Origin: Armatimonadota bacterium
GTDB lineage: Bacteria > Armatimonadota > Zipacnadia > UBA1398 > JAKPQA01
Assembly: GCA_029547025.1 (NCBI GenBank)
Contig: JAKPQA010000204.1
Coordinates: forward strand, 1-34,716
Direction of reading: 5' to 3'
Length of the DNA: 34,716 bases
Shown: in pieces, positions 24,083-33,467 of the stretch
Position numbering within the stretch: the stretch's first letter is position 1
Layout: every line of letters starts with the position of its first letter
The notes under the pieces: generated by a model
Told to the model about the DNA's origin: nothing
What the model saw: only the letters and a program-made list of their open reading frames with translations
Database searches by the model: none
Position numbers and translations under genes: made by a program

Positions 24083-26113
24083 ATGACAGTGCCCGGAGCA
24101 GGCCCGCCCCGCGTTCACACGGCGGGCCGGTTCGTTCTCGAGTGCGAGCACCGGCCCACAGGCGACCAGCCCCGGGCCATCGACTTCCTGGCCGAAGGCG
24201 TCCTGGCGGGCGCCCCCCACCAGACGCTGTTGGGCGTGACGGGCTCCGGCAAGACGTTTACGATCGCCAACGTCATCGAGAGGGTCCAGCGTCCGACCCT
24301 GGTCATCGCCCACAACAAGACGCTGGCGGCCCAGCTTTGCGCGGAACTGCGGTCGTACTTCCCCCACAACGCCGTGGGTTACTTTGTGAGCTTCTACGAC
24401 TACTACCAGCCCGAGGCGTACAACCCGCGGACGGACACCTACATCGAGAAGGACTCGCAGATCAACGACGAGATCGATCGGCTCCGCCACGCGGCGACCC
24501 AGGCGGTATCGCAGCGGCGGGATGTGGTCGTGGTTGCCAGCGTGTCGTGCATCTTCGGTCTGGGGGCTCCGGACGAGTATCGCGACATTGTCTTGTCGCT
24601 GGGGCTTGGGGAAAGCATCGAGCGCGATGACATGCTCCGGCAGCTGGTGGCGATGCAGTTCACGCGGTCGACCCAGTCGCTCTCTCGAGGCCGGTTCCGC
24701 GCCCGGGGTGACTGCGTGGAGGTTTACCCGGCCGACCGCGATGTGGTGTATCGCGTGGAGCTTTTCGGGGACGAGGTGGAGCGGATCAGCGAGATCGATC
24801 CGCTGACGGGCAACGTGCTCGCCCAGCCGTCGGCGCTGGAGGTCTATCCCGCCACCCACTGGGTGGCCTCCGAGGCGCGGCTGCTGACGGCCATCGAGAA
24901 CATCGAGGCCGAGCTCGAGGAGCGCCTGGAGTTCTTCCGGAAGCACGGCAAGCTGCTCGAGGCGCAGCGGCTGGAGCAGCGCACTCGGTATGACCTCGAG
25001 ATGCTTCGCGAGGTGGGTTACTGCAGCGGGATCGAGAACTACTCGCGCCACTTCGACGGGCGCAGCGCCGGGCAGCCTCCGTACACGCTGCTGGACTACT
25101 TCCCCGAGGACTACTTGCTGGTCATCGACGAGTCGCATCAGACGATTCCGCAGCTTCGGGGGATGTGGGCGGGGGATCATTCGCGCAAGCAGAACCTGGT
25201 GGACTACGGTTTCCGGCTGCCTTGCGCGTTTGACAATCGCCCGTTGACCTTCGACGAGTTCCAGAGCCGCGCGCGGCAGGTGATCTACACGTCGGCGACG
25301 CCGAGTGCGTATGAGCTGACCAACAGCCGTGATCGCGTGGTGGAGCAGGTGATCCGGCCGACAGGGCTCGTCGATCCCTCGATCGATGTGCGCCCGACAC
25401 GGGGCCAGATTGACGACCTGATCGGCGAGATTCGCCTCCGTGTGGCGCAGGGGCAGCGGTGTCTGGTGACGACGCTGACCAAGCGCATGGCGGAAGACCT
25501 GACGGACTACCTGGCGGACCTGGACATTCGCGTTCGGTACCTGCACTCGGATGTGAAGACACTGGACCGGGGCGAGATCCTGCGCGACTTGCGGCTGGGC
25601 GACTTCGATGTGCTCGTGGGGATCAACTTACTGCGCGAGGGGCTCGACCTGCCCGAGGTGTCTTTGGTGGCGATCCTGGATGCCGACTCCGAGGGTTTCC
25701 TGCGGTCGGCGCCATCGCTGATCCAGATCATTGGGCGCGCGGCCCGGAACGTCGATGGGCACGTGCTCATGTACGCGGAACGTGTGACTGAAGCGATGCA
25801 GAGTGCCATTGGCGAGACCGAGAGGCGGCGGGCGATCCAGGAGGCCTACAACCGGGAGCACGGGATCACGCCATCGACCATCGTCAAGGCGGTGCAGGAT
25901 ACCATCCGTCTGCGGTCAGAGACCGAGGAGCAAGCGCGCCGGGTGGTGGAGCGGCTGTCGCGACCGTCGCACGAGGGCGGGGGGCTCGCCGAGGTCGTGG
26001 CCGCCCTGGAGAAGGAGATGCGCGAGGCGGCGGCGGCACTGGAGTTCGAACGGGCGGCGCAGCTTCGGGACGAGATTCAGGCACTCCGAAAAGCCATGGC
26101 CCAGTCGGGATGA
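24083..26113 (+). CDS. uvrB: UvrABC system protein B
   Basis: 676-residue DNA-damage recognition helicase of nucleotide excision repair; it receives DNA from UvrA and recruits UvrC. Helicase motif I is GVTGSGKT (near residue 51). The damage-probing beta-hairpin region [20 protein letters not shown] is present. Motif II reads [14 protein letters not shown], with YTSATP, then [20 protein letters not shown] and QIIGRAARN for later motifs. A UVR domain closes the protein ([20 protein letters not shown]), the UvrC-binding element. Length is standard. The ATG at 24083 follows GGAGG seven bases upstream; an earlier in-frame ATG (24032) lacks such a site. The gene stands alone, flanked by a divergent prepilin and a convergent glycosidase. 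Confidence 0.98.
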   Translation: MTVPGAGPPRVHTAGRFVLECEHRPTGDQPRAIDFLAEGVLAGAPHQTLLGVTGSGKTFTIANVIERVQRPTLVIAHNKTLAAQLCAELRSYFPHNAVGYFVSFYDYYQPEAYNPRTDTYIEKDSQINDEIDRLRHAATQAVSQRRDVVVVASVSCIFGLGAPDEYRDIVLSLGLGESIERDDMLRQLVAMQFTRSTQSLSRGRFRARGDCVEVYPADRDVVYRVELFGDEVERISEIDPLTGNVLAQPSALEVYPATHWVASEARLLTAIENIEAELEERLEFFRKHGKLLEAQRLEQRTRYDLEMLREVGYCSGIENYSRHFDGRSAGQPPYTLLDYFPEDYLLVIDESHQTIPQLRGMWAGDHSRKQNLVDYGFRLPCAFDNRPLTFDEFQSRARQVIYTSATPSAYELTNSRDRVVEQVIRPTGLVDPSIDVRPTRGQIDDLIGEIRLRVAQGQRCLVTTLTKRMAEDLTDYLADLDIRVRYLHSDVKTLDRGEILRDLRLGDFDVLVGINLLREGLDLPEVSLVAILDADSEGFLRSAPSLIQIIGRAARNVDGHVLMYAERVTEAMQSAIGETERRRAIQEAYNREHGITPSTIVKAVQDTIRLRSETEEQARRVVERLSRPSHEGGGLAEVVAALEKEMREAAAALEFERAAQLRDEIQALRKAMAQSG

Positions 26114-26264
26114 GGGGAACGAGTCGGCGGGGCGCACCGCGTGCGGCCGGGACGCAGACCCGATCATCGCCCGCCCCCTTGCGGGCGCATACCTGTGCGG
26201 CCCTCCGCAAGGCCAGGCGGGCGTTCCGCGCGAGAGTCGCGAGACCCGCAGCCCCCCGACCCAG

Positions 26265-26290
26265 GGCCCCATGCTAGCGCCCATGGGGCC
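26265..26290 (+). terminator. Hairpin downstream of uvrB
   Basis: GGCCCCATG (26265-26273) and CATGGGGCC (26282-26290) form a perfect 9-base stem with an 8-base loop in the 289-base gap between convergent uvrB and the glycosidase. It lies 151 bases after the uvrB stop and lacks a T-tract, so it is a probable but unproven termination or transcript-end structure. Confidence 0.4.
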
Positions 26291-26363
26291 GAGACCCGTG
26301 TGGGGTCCGCCACCGTGCGACGCAGTCCTCCGGTCGCGACGGTTTGGGAGACTCAGAGCGGAC

Positions 26364-26397
26364 GGGGCCGGGGTTGAGTGCATCCAGGCACGGCCCC
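26364..26397 (-). terminator. Hairpin just downstream of glycosidase gene
   Basis: GGGGCCG (26364-26370) pairs with CGGCCCC (26391-26397), with a further inner GTGC/GCAC match inside the loop. It begins five bases after the stop at 26403 on the minus strand, a position typical for a terminator. No T-run follows. Confidence 0.4.
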
Positions 26398-26402
26398 AGC
26401 CG

Positions 26403-28424
26403 CTATTCCAGCACCAACACCTCGTGGATCGGGATCTTCGGCACGGTGACGGTGACATGGCCCTGCGCGTACTCGAAGGGGAGTTCGCCGCCATCGGGCA
26501 CCAGCGAGACGGCGCGCGGCTGGGCGGGCACATGCACGGTCACCCGCACATCGGTCAGCGGGAGGATGCAGTCGGTCACGGTGCGCGACCCCAGCGGCAG
26601 CCCGTTCAGGTTGAGCAGGTGCACGCTGAGCCGTCCGTCAGCGGTGTGCCGGAGCGCCACATCGAGACACGGGGGGCCATCGACCTCGACGGCGGGGTCG
26701 GGGAACAGCGCACGGGCGAGTCGGCCGATGAAGGCGCGCAGGTAGGGGTGATGGCTCCGGAAGAATGTCAGCGCCGCCGGTCCATAGACGGCCGCGATCT
26801 GGCCCTCGCCCAGCGGAGCGACCGTCGCCGCGACCTTCGCGTCCTGGCGCGTGTCGCGGGTCGGGTGCCACCAGGCGAGTGGGTTCGCGGTGGTGGGCGT
26901 GACTTCAGCCCACGGGCCGGCCACACTTACCAGCGCGTCGCCCGAGAGCAGCTCCACAGCTCCCGCGTGAGCCTCCGCGCCGATCTCGACGCCCAGGTGG
27001 TCGGCGAATAGCCGCGCGCACTGCTGGCCCAGCAGCAGCAGCTGGCCACCCCCACGCGCGTAGTCGACCAGAGCCTGCCGGAACTCGTCCGTCAGCTTGT
27101 AGGAGTCCGGCACGACCACCAGGGGGAACTCGGCCAACCGGGGCGCCAAGAGATGCTCGGGCATCAGGTCGACGGAGTAGTGCAGCTCGAGAAGCGCCTG
27201 GAGGGTGCCCTCGATCTCGTCCACGCAGCCATAGGGAGTCAGCACCGCGTCAGAGCGATCTGCCTGGGTCTCTGAGGAGTACAGCACCGCCACCTGGGGC
27301 ACCGTGGTGCTCTTGAAGGAGACCTCCTTGCGCGCCCGGCAGAAGTCGGCCACCTGCCCGAGCGTCTCGATCAGGAACGGGTTCACCCAGCCCGACCGTG
27401 TGGGCTGGTTATAGATCCAGAACCCGCCCCCCTGCATCAGCACGACACCGGCCTCCTGCATGTGGTGTTCCGGGGTCTTCAGGGAGTGTCCGGTGCCATC
27501 GGCCCAGTTGAAGCCCCACATGCCGAGGTCCCACGTCTTGCCCGTATTGGCCAGGTAGCGCGCTTCGACCCGGGCCCGATCGACGGACAGAGTGGGGGAG
27601 TAATCGCCCGAGAGGTAGTCGACCCGGGCCACGACCTCCTTGGGTTGGAAGGTGGTGTAGGCCCAGTTGCTGGCGATCTGCAGGCTGGGCTTGTGAGCGT
27701 GGAGCGCATCGACCCAGTGCGTGAGATAGCGCTCGAACTGGCGTCGGTGGAATGCTTTCCACTCCAGCCAGTTGGGGTCACCCCTCTGGACCGGGATCTG
27801 GGTCAGGCCCGTTTCCTCGGTGAACTGCCTTCTCGCGGCCTCACACCAGTCGAGTTGTGCGGCCCAGCACTCGCCATCCACCCACATGCCGTCCAGGTCA
27901 TACCGGTCGACCACCTCCTTGAGTTGTGGGATGAGCAGCTGGTCGGCATAGGGCCCGAAGACACTGGTGTTGTTCGGGTCGCGAGTGCCATCGGCGCGCA
28001 CGACGCCCCAATCGGGATGCGCCTCCAGGGCTCGCGTGTCCCACACGCCGGAGTAGTGGATGTAGAGCGCGATGTTCCGGGCCGCGGTGGCCGTGCGCAC
28101 CACGGCCAGCGAGTCGCCCACGATACCGGGCGACGGCCAGCCCACCCGGGTTGGGTAGCCCGTATAGCCGCGATGGCCCTTGCAGTCCCACTGGATGAAG
28201 TCGGGATCGACGCGATCGAGGAGCGCGCCGATGTTCTCATCGGTACAGGCGGCTCCGAGCTCGGTGTCGTTCTCGTTTGGGTGCAGGTCGAAGTGCAGGC
28301 CGAAGAAGCATTCGGACCTGGGGAGGATGTGCGGGCGCTTGGTCATGCCGGGAGTTCCCTCCTGGGCGCCGGCCATGGTCGCGGCCACCGCGGAGACCAG
28401 TGCGAGGCAGCGCAGGTACCACAT
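26403..28424 (-). CDS. Secreted GH29/GH42-like putative glycoside hydrolase
   Basis: 673 residues. The signal peptide (1-20, ending AGA) is followed by a TIM-barrel region with CFFGLHFDLHPNEND near 39, FIQWDCKGHRGYTGYPT (77-93) and DLDGMWVDGECW (177-188). In fucosidase-like enzymes an Asp at the position of Asp 183 is the nucleophile. The latter half (VAVLYSSETQADRSDAV, then FPLVVVPDSYKLTDEF and ARGGGQLLLLGQ) looks like the class I glutamine-amidotransferase-like trimerisation domain of GH42 beta-galactosidases. The family is therefore placed only roughly and the substrate is unknown. The ATG at 28424 follows AAGGGGG. A strong hairpin (28445-28480) lies just ahead. It ends a co-directional run with a GH109-type gene and an SSS transporter. 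Confidence 0.72.
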   Translation of the reverse strand: MWYLRCLALVSAVAATMAGAQEGTPGMTKRPHILPRSECFFGLHFDLHPNENDTELGAACTDENIGALLDRVDPDFIQWDCKGHRGYTGYPTRVGWPSPGIVGDSLAVVRTATAARNIALYIHYSGVWDTRALEAHPDWGVVRADGTRDPNNTSVFGPYADQLLIPQLKEVVDRYDLDGMWVDGECWAAQLDWCEAARRQFTEETGLTQIPVQRGDPNWLEWKAFHRRQFERYLTHWVDALHAHKPSLQIASNWAYTTFQPKEVVARVDYLSGDYSPTLSVDRARVEARYLANTGKTWDLGMWGFNWADGTGHSLKTPEHHMQEAGVVLMQGGGFWIYNQPTRSGWVNPFLIETLGQVADFCRARKEVSFKSTTVPQVAVLYSSETQADRSDAVLTPYGCVDEIEGTLQALLELHYSVDLMPEHLLAPRLAEFPLVVVPDSYKLTDEFRQALVDYARGGGQLLLLGQQCARLFADHLGVEIGAEAHAGAVELLSGDALVSVAGPWAEVTPTTANPLAWWHPTRDTRQDAKVAATVAPLGEGQIAAVYGPAALTFFRSHHPYLRAFIGRLARALFPDPAVEVDGPPCLDVALRHTADGRLSVHLLNLNGLPLGSRTVTDCILPLTDVRVTVHVPAQPRAVSLVPDGGELPFEYAQGHVTVTVPKIPIHEVLVLE

Positions 28425-28444
28425 CGCGGACCGACCCCCTTATG

Positions 28445-28480
28445 TCGGGGGCCGAAGAGGGCGGAGCCCTTGGCCCCCGA
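28445..28480 (-). promoter_or_regulatory. Long hairpin 20 bases before glycosidase start
   Basis: TCGGGGGCC (28445-28453) pairs with GGCCCCCGA (28472-28480), and inside it AGGGC (28458-28462) pairs with GCCCT (28466-28470), making a nearly continuous stem. It lies in the 129-base gap between the GH109-type gene and the glycosidase, and its minus-strand 3' end is only 20 bases before the ATG at 28424. It may terminate or attenuate the upstream transcript, or stabilise a processed mRNA end. There is no T-run. Confidence 0.5.
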
Positions 28481-28553
28481 AGGCTCAGTGCAGATCCGGC
28501 CGATGCCGGATGCCGGGAGAGGTCTCCGTGGCCTCTGCCCGCTTGTGACCCTT

Positions 28554-29849
28554 TCACACCACCCCGAATGTTGCCTTGCGGGTCTTCCACCGCCCCCGGG
28601 TGAAGTCGGGGAACTCGACGGGCTCGCTGTGTCGCGCGATGGACTTCTCCGACAGCGCGACCAGGGCGCTCATGGTGACCGAGTCATAGACGTCGAGCGG
28701 CGTCTGAGTGCCCTCGCGCACGGCTTTGACGAAGAGGGCCAACTCCAGCTCGTCGGTCCCCCCGTGGCCGGCGCCGGTGGGCGCTTCCTGGCACCACTTG
28801 TGATCGAACGCCTCCTGGTACGGGGCGAAGGGTTCCCACTCATGGTAGGCAGGGCTGCGGCCCTCGATGTAGACCACGGCCCGGTCCTCATCGTAGAGCC
28901 CCAGAGTGCCCTGGACCATCCATCGGTTGTCGTATGGCCGCGGGAGCTGCATGTCGTAGTTGACCACGACGGACTTGCCCCGGTGGGTGCGGATAACAGA
29001 GGTCACGATATCGCCCTGGGCGTACTTGCGCTTGGCGTTGGGATGATCGGGGCCGAACTTTCGGGCGAAGTAGGCGTTGATGCCCTTCGACTCGGTCGCC
29101 GTGGATGTGACCGAGTCGAAGGCATCGCCGCAGTTGATATCGAGCCAGCTCAGCACGGGACCCAGGCTGTGAGTTGGGTACTGGTCGCAGTTCCGCCGGA
29201 TGAGGAACTCGCCGCCCCACCGGATGTTTCCCTGCGGGTCGAAGAACCAGTGATCGATGCAGTCGTGCGAGTGGGCACAGTGGCAATGGACCATGTCGCC
29301 GAAGAGGCCCTGCCGGATCATGTTGAGCACGGCGAGGTTGTCGCGCCGGAAGCTCCAGTTCTCGAGCATCATGCAGGGGATGCCCGTCTTCTCGGACGTG
29401 TTGACCAGGTCCCAGCACTCATCGAGCGTCAGGGCGCAGGGAACCTCGACCGCGGCGTACTTTCCGGCTTGGAGGGCGTCAACGGCCATGGGTGTGTGCC
29501 AGCTCCATGGCGTGGCAATGACCACGGCGTCGAGGTCGTCGCGTTCGACGAGGCCGCGGTAGGCGTGGTCCCCCTTGGTGTAGGCCTCGGGCATTGGCCG
29601 CCCGGAGTCGGCCACCATCTGGCGGGCGCGCTCGGCGGCAGGCAGCGAGATGTCGCACACCGCGGGCACGTGGACGTCCTCCATGCCCAGAAGGATGCCG
29701 AGCAGGCTTGTTCCGCGTCCGCCGGTGCCGATGACGCCGACGCGGACCGGTCTCCTGCCCCGGGCGCTGGCGCGGCCGAACATTCCGGCCGCGATGGCGG
29801 TTCCGGCGGCGGCGCCGAGGAAGCGCCTACGCCCCATGCGTCTCTCCAT
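28554..29849 (-). CDS. Tat-exported Gfo/Idh/MocA protein, GH109 type
   Basis: 431-residue NAD(P)-dependent protein. A twin-arginine signal is visible (RRRFLGAAAGTAIAAGMFG, residues 7-25), so it should be exported folded with its cofactor. The Rossmann loop is VGVIGTGGRGTSLL (37-50). The segment EVPCALTLDECWDLVNTSEK, followed by CMMLENWSF, matches the GH109 subgroup, whose characterised members are alpha-N-acetylgalactosaminidases using an NAD-dependent redox mechanism. Substrate here is inferred only. The ATG at 29849 follows GAGGGGG; a second ATG at 29837 is possible. It sits between the SSS transporter upstream and the glycosidase downstream on one strand. Confidence 0.85.
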   Translation of the reverse strand: MERRMGRRRFLGAAAGTAIAAGMFGRASARGRRPVRVGVIGTGGRGTSLLGILLGMEDVHVPAVCDISLPAAERARQMVADSGRPMPEAYTKGDHAYRGLVERDDLDAVVIATPWSWHTPMAVDALQAGKYAAVEVPCALTLDECWDLVNTSEKTGIPCMMLENWSFRRDNLAVLNMIRQGLFGDMVHCHCAHSHDCIDHWFFDPQGNIRWGGEFLIRRNCDQYPTHSLGPVLSWLDINCGDAFDSVTSTATESKGINAYFARKFGPDHPNAKRKYAQGDIVTSVIRTHRGKSVVVNYDMQLPRPYDNRWMVQGTLGLYDEDRAVVYIEGRSPAYHEWEPFAPYQEAFDHKWCQEAPTGAGHGGTDELELALFVKAVREGTQTPLDVYDSVTMSALVALSEKSIARHSEPVEFPDFTRGRWKTRKATFGVV

Positions 29850-29920
29850 GCGAAATCCCCCTCAACTCTCGAGTCAGCCGATGATTGGCTGAGGAGCGAC
29901 ACGGGACCTTCGTGGGGCGC

Positions 29921-31360
29921 CTACGATCTGCCCGTGCGGGCCCCAGTCGCGTGGGTCACCGCAATGGATAGCACCGCGCCCATGACGACGCTCAGCGAGG
30001 TGCTCAGGACGCGATAGTTGGCTGCCGAGTCCCTGAGCAGCAGAAAGAGACAGGAGCCAATGGCCATGCCGCCGAGCGTGCCGGCGGCGAAGCCCCACAC
30101 GTTCTGGCGGCGCCAGTAGAGCGTGGCCACCAGCGGGAAGAGCATTGCCCCTTTGGCGGCGCCGAGGAAGAAGACGACCTCGAGCAGCGCGACGCGCCGC
30201 ATGGCCAGGGAGGCAACGGCCGCCGCGAACGCCGCCAGGCTCCATCGGGCCACTCGCAGCATCTGCCGGTCGGTAGCCGCCGGGTTGATATGGGCGCGGT
30301 AGATGTCGTTCATGACCAGGGCGCCGAAGGCCGACAGGCCGGTGTCACACGAGGAGCAGGCTGCCGCGACGACGAGAAGGATGTAGGCGAGTCGCAGGGC
30401 CAGGGGCAGGTAGGTGCTGGCGGCGAGGGGCGCCACGTCGCTGGCATCGGGGGCCGCGGGCGCGAGCCCCACGGCCAAGGCGACCACCCCCACGGAGCCG
30501 AAAGCGAGCGCGTAGGGGATGTAGCCCACGCCCGCCGTCACATAGGCGCGCGTGACGCGGTCGGGCCGCACGGCCCAAGCCAGCTGCCAGAGGGAGGGGT
30601 AGGCGAAGGCGCTCACGCAACTCTGCACGAGGAACGGCAGGCCCATCTGCCAGAAGGCGCGAGGCGAGAGCAGGCTCAGCTTCTCGCCCAGTGCCGGCGC
30701 GGCCGCGGACAGAACGGACATGCCGCCGGCATTGGCCCAGATGGTGGGCACGATGATCAGCGCCGCCAGCGTCAGCAGCGCGAACTGGAGTGCATCGGTG
30801 ACGATGGACGCGGCCAGGCCACCGATGAGCACGTAGCCGACGGTGGTGGCCGCGACCGCGATCACCCCCGCCTCGTAGGGCAGTGCGGTGAGCGTGTCGA
30901 TGAGGTACCCGGCCACGGTGAGATTCAGGAAGAGGAGCACCCCGACGGACAGCAGGTTGATCACGAGTACCACATGGCGGCCCGTCGGGCCGTAGCGGCT
31001 GCCCATGAACTCGGGCAGGGTGTTGCCGCGAGGCGAGAGCGACCGGATGCGCCCGGCAAACGGGGCCATGACGACGAGCATCAGTGCGCCGCCGACCGCG
31101 AAGTAGAGGGGGCCGGCGATCCCGTAGTTGAAACCTGCCTCGGCCGGGGCGTTGACGCTCAGCGCCCAGACCCAGCTCGCCAGCAGGCACACGCTGCCGA
31201 GACCGAAGGACACACTGCGTGTCGAGACCATGAAACGCTCGGCGGAACGGCGTCCGGAACGGGCCAGGAGCCAAGTGGCGGTGAAGCTGATGGCGGCCCA
31301 CACGGCCAGCAGACCGAGGGCGGACACGGAACTGATGGGAGTCGCGAGGCAACCAGACAT
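29921..31360 (-). CDS. Sodium:solute symporter (SSS family)
   Basis: 479-residue membrane protein with about 13 hydrophobic segments. Family marks include STRSVSFGLGSVCLLASWVW in the first helices, FAGRIRSLSPRGNTLPEFMG, and SSCDTGLSAFGALVMNDIYR near residue 335, the usual SSS region with AACSS-D. It should import a solute, probably a sugar, amino acid or organic acid, with sodium. Glycosidase neighbours downstream favour a sugar or sugar derivative. The ATG at 31360 has a weak ribosome binding site and lies 12 bases after the thioredoxin-like stop, so translation may be coupled. Confidence 0.87.
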   Translation of the reverse strand: MSGCLATPISSVSALGLLAVWAAISFTATWLLARSGRRSAERFMVSTRSVSFGLGSVCLLASWVWALSVNAPAEAGFNYGIAGPLYFAVGGALMLVVMAPFAGRIRSLSPRGNTLPEFMGSRYGPTGRHVVLVINLLSVGVLLFLNLTVAGYLIDTLTALPYEAGVIAVAATTVGYVLIGGLAASIVTDALQFALLTLAALIIVPTIWANAGGMSVLSAAAPALGEKLSLLSPRAFWQMGLPFLVQSCVSAFAYPSLWQLAWAVRPDRVTRAYVTAGVGYIPYALAFGSVGVVALAVGLAPAAPDASDVAPLAASTYLPLALRLAYILLVVAAACSSCDTGLSAFGALVMNDIYRAHINPAATDRQMLRVARWSLAAFAAAVASLAMRRVALLEVVFFLGAAKGAMLFPLVATLYWRRQNVWGFAAGTLGGMAIGSCLFLLLRDSAANYRVLSTSLSVVMGAVLSIAVTHATGARTGRS

Positions 31361-31372
31361 GGCGGGCCCGGC

Positions 31373-31654
31373 CTAGCCGGCGTGCGGCTCGGTGCGCTCG
31401 ATCACGGCTCCCAGCATTCCCACGAGCTGGCCCAGGGTGGGCACTCTGCCCATGGTGACCATCATGCCGTTCGCCACGAGGACGGGGGTCAGGAGCACGC
31501 CCATGTCCGCGATGTCGTTGGTGTCCTGCACCCGATGGATGGGGGTGTCAGCGATTCCGAGGTCGGCCAGTGCTTGCCGGGTGAGCGACTCGAGCTGGTC
31601 GCACTTCTTGCAGCCGACACCCACGATGGTGAGATCCAAACTGCAGCCCCCCAC
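31373..31654 (-). CDS. Small thioredoxin-like protein (CKKC)
   Basis: About 93 residues. Begins LDLTIVGVGCKKCDQLESLTRQ, with the CxxC at 15-18, and ends with the thioredoxin-like LLTPVLVANGMMVTMGRVPT, where the Pro after Thr corresponds to the cis-Pro. It fits the redox-active disulfide protein 2 / MTH895-like mini-thioredoxin group. The start is GTG 31654 or TTG 31639; the TTG has GGGGGG upstream at good spacing and starts directly at the fold. Function likely involves disulfide exchange in the cytoplasm. It lies between the PocR-phosphatase gene and the symporter in the same orientation. Confidence 0.78.
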   Translation of the reverse strand: MGGCSLDLTIVGVGCKKCDQLESLTRQALADLGIADTPIHRVQDTNDIADMGVLLTPVLVANGMMVTMGRVPTLGQLVGMLGAVIERTEPHAG

Positions 31655-31681
31655 ACGCCAGACTGGTGCGCCGCCAGGGTA

Positions 31682-33391
31682 TCAGCATGGCTTGTGCCCT
31701 GCAACCACTTGGGGGGCGTCGGTCCGGTACTTGGCGAAGAACACCTCGGTGCCGCCCGGGACCCATTCGACGTGGTCGACCACTCCCCGCACGAGGGCGA
31801 GGCCATAGCCGGATCCCGCGAACGGCTCGCGGGTCAGGGGCTTGAGGCCGGCATGCCAGATTCCGGCCCCTTCGTCGGTGACGCGGAATTTGGCCTGGGC
31901 CCTGGAGACGGCGTAGTGGACACGGATCCGCTTGCTCGGGTCGAGAGCATTGCCATGTTTCAGGGCATTGGTGATGATCTCGTCGAGTGCGAGACGTATG
32001 GCATCCAGATCGCCGGGAGCCAGACCACGGCCCCGGAGGTCATCGACGATGCGGCCGCAATTCTCATCGGCCTCGGCGGCGTTGCTGCCGAAGACGACCT
32101 CGGTCTCCCGCTGCCGCCTGGCGACCAGGAATGCGGCGTCGTCAGAGGGGGGCGCCCAGGCCGCATCGGCCATACGTGCCGCCAGCGCGTCGCGGATGGC
32201 GAAGGCCGACTGGCCCTGGATCTCCGCAACTGCGCGCATCAGCCCCCCCGCATCGGCCCATTCGCCCGCCTGGTTCTTCCGCTCGATGAGGCCATCGGTG
32301 TAGAGCAGCAGCGTATCGCCGGGCTCCAGACTCACCGTGCCGTGTGCGTACCGGCCGTGGGCTACAAACCCCAACGGACACCCGCGTGGCTCCGAGACCT
32401 CCTCGATCCTGCCGCCGTCGGCCCGCAGCAGAAGCGGGGGCTCGTGCCCGGCATTGGCGTAGAGGAGTGTTCGCTCCGACGCGACATAGCGCGCGCAGAA
32501 CAGGGTGGCGAAACTGCCGTAAGCCCCGAAGTGCCGGACGAACCCGTCGTTGAGCCGTTCGAGCGTCTCGGCTGGCCACACGTTGGCGTGCCGCAGGCCT
32601 GCCAGCGCCCCGGAGAGGTGCCCCATGAGCAGGGCGGCTGGAGCACCGTGGCCCGACACGTCGCCGACATAGAGGATTGAATCGCCACCTCCCAGGCGGA
32701 ATGCTCCCAGGAGGTCACCCCCTGTGGCCGAGCACGGCTGGAACTGGAGAGCCACCTCGAAGCCGTCAACATGGAACCAGTCGGGGATGAGACCGCGCTG
32801 GATCTCGCCTGCGAGGGCCAACTCCTGCTGCATGTGGTAATGGTCGGCGGCCACCCCAATGACAAACCCCGTCAGCTTGTCGAGGTGAGCGGCCAGGGCC
32901 TCGACACGTTCGTGGGGCAGAACAGGGGCTTGGCGCACGGCTTCGAGGCAGGCCTCAACATCCAGACCGTGCTCGGCGGCCATCCGGCGGAGGGCCTCCA
33001 GGTCGGCCGGGCGGTCCAGGACCCGGGCGAAGACCGCGTAGCCGATGGTCTTGCCGTAGAGGCGGATCGGCACCGCCGCATCGAGGAACCCTCCGGGGCA
33101 TTGGTGGACGATGGGGGTATGGGACGAGCTGGCGGCCTCGTACAGGCTCACGATGGACTCCGTCAGGTCGTGGCGACGGCCGCAGGCCAGGCATGGCCGG
33201 TCCTCGCCTCCCACACCGGAGAGGAAGGCGGCGCAGTAGCGCAGCGGTGAACTCGGAGGGTCCAGGATCGGACGGCCCGATTCGTCGGTGAACAGCATGG
33301 GGACGCCCACAGCGGCCTCGAAGCTCTCCTGGATGCCTCTGAGGTCCTCGGGGGGGACCAGTTGGGCGAGAGTCACGTCAGGCTCCCTCAT
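31682..33391 (-). CDS. PocR sensor - SpoIIE/PP2C phosphatase - HATPase fusion
   Basis: 569-residue regulator. The N-terminal PocR domain (about 15-130) shows CAAFLSG, RPCLACGRRHD, HQCPGGFLDAAVPI and GKTIGYAVFARVL; such domains sense small hydrocarbon-derived ligands. A linker (135-200) leads into a SpoIIE-type PP2C domain with GGDLLGAF (Asp 226), YVGDVSGHG (Asp 244) and LLLYTDGLIE. The C-terminus is an RsbW-like HATPase with LALDEIITNALKHGNA and GSGYGLALVRGVV. The fusion of phosphatase and anti-sigma kinase suggests control of an anti-sigma-antagonist partner-switch; no partner is in the window. The ATG at 33391 lacks a ribosome binding site; GTG 33376 has AGGGAG six bases upstream and may be the real start. 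Confidence 0.88.
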   Translation of the reverse strand: MREPDVTLAQLVPPEDLRGIQESFEAAVGVPMLFTDESGRPILDPPSSPLRYCAAFLSGVGGEDRPCLACGRRHDLTESIVSLYEAASSSHTPIVHQCPGGFLDAAVPIRLYGKTIGYAVFARVLDRPADLEALRRMAAEHGLDVEACLEAVRQAPVLPHERVEALAAHLDKLTGFVIGVAADHYHMQQELALAGEIQRGLIPDWFHVDGFEVALQFQPCSATGGDLLGAFRLGGGDSILYVGDVSGHGAPAALLMGHLSGALAGLRHANVWPAETLERLNDGFVRHFGAYGSFATLFCARYVASERTLLYANAGHEPPLLLRADGGRIEEVSEPRGCPLGFVAHGRYAHGTVSLEPGDTLLLYTDGLIERKNQAGEWADAGGLMRAVAEIQGQSAFAIRDALAARMADAAWAPPSDDAAFLVARRQRETEVVFGSNAAEADENCGRIVDDLRGRGLAPGDLDAIRLALDEIITNALKHGNALDPSKRIRVHYAVSRAQAKFRVTDEGAGIWHAGLKPLTREPFAGSGYGLALVRGVVDHVEWVPGGTEVFFAKYRTDAPQVVAGHKPC

Positions 33392-33467
33392 TCGATGAAG
33401 GGTCGGGTACCATCCCCTAGTCGAACCCCAGGAGCCGTCTGGTGGTTCCCGGTGGGCCCCGAGGCCG

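Noticed and set aside
23960-25546. 528-codon minus-strand open frame
   Set aside because: Antisense to uvrB, which has all family motifs.
27462-30017. 851-codon plus-strand open frame
   Set aside because: Antisense across three genes of clear families (glycosidase, GH109-type, symporter). Long open antisense frames are expected at this GC content.
30290-32680. 796-codon plus-strand open frame
   Set aside because: Antisense to the symporter, thioredoxin and phosphatase genes; Gly/His/Gln-rich low-complexity product.
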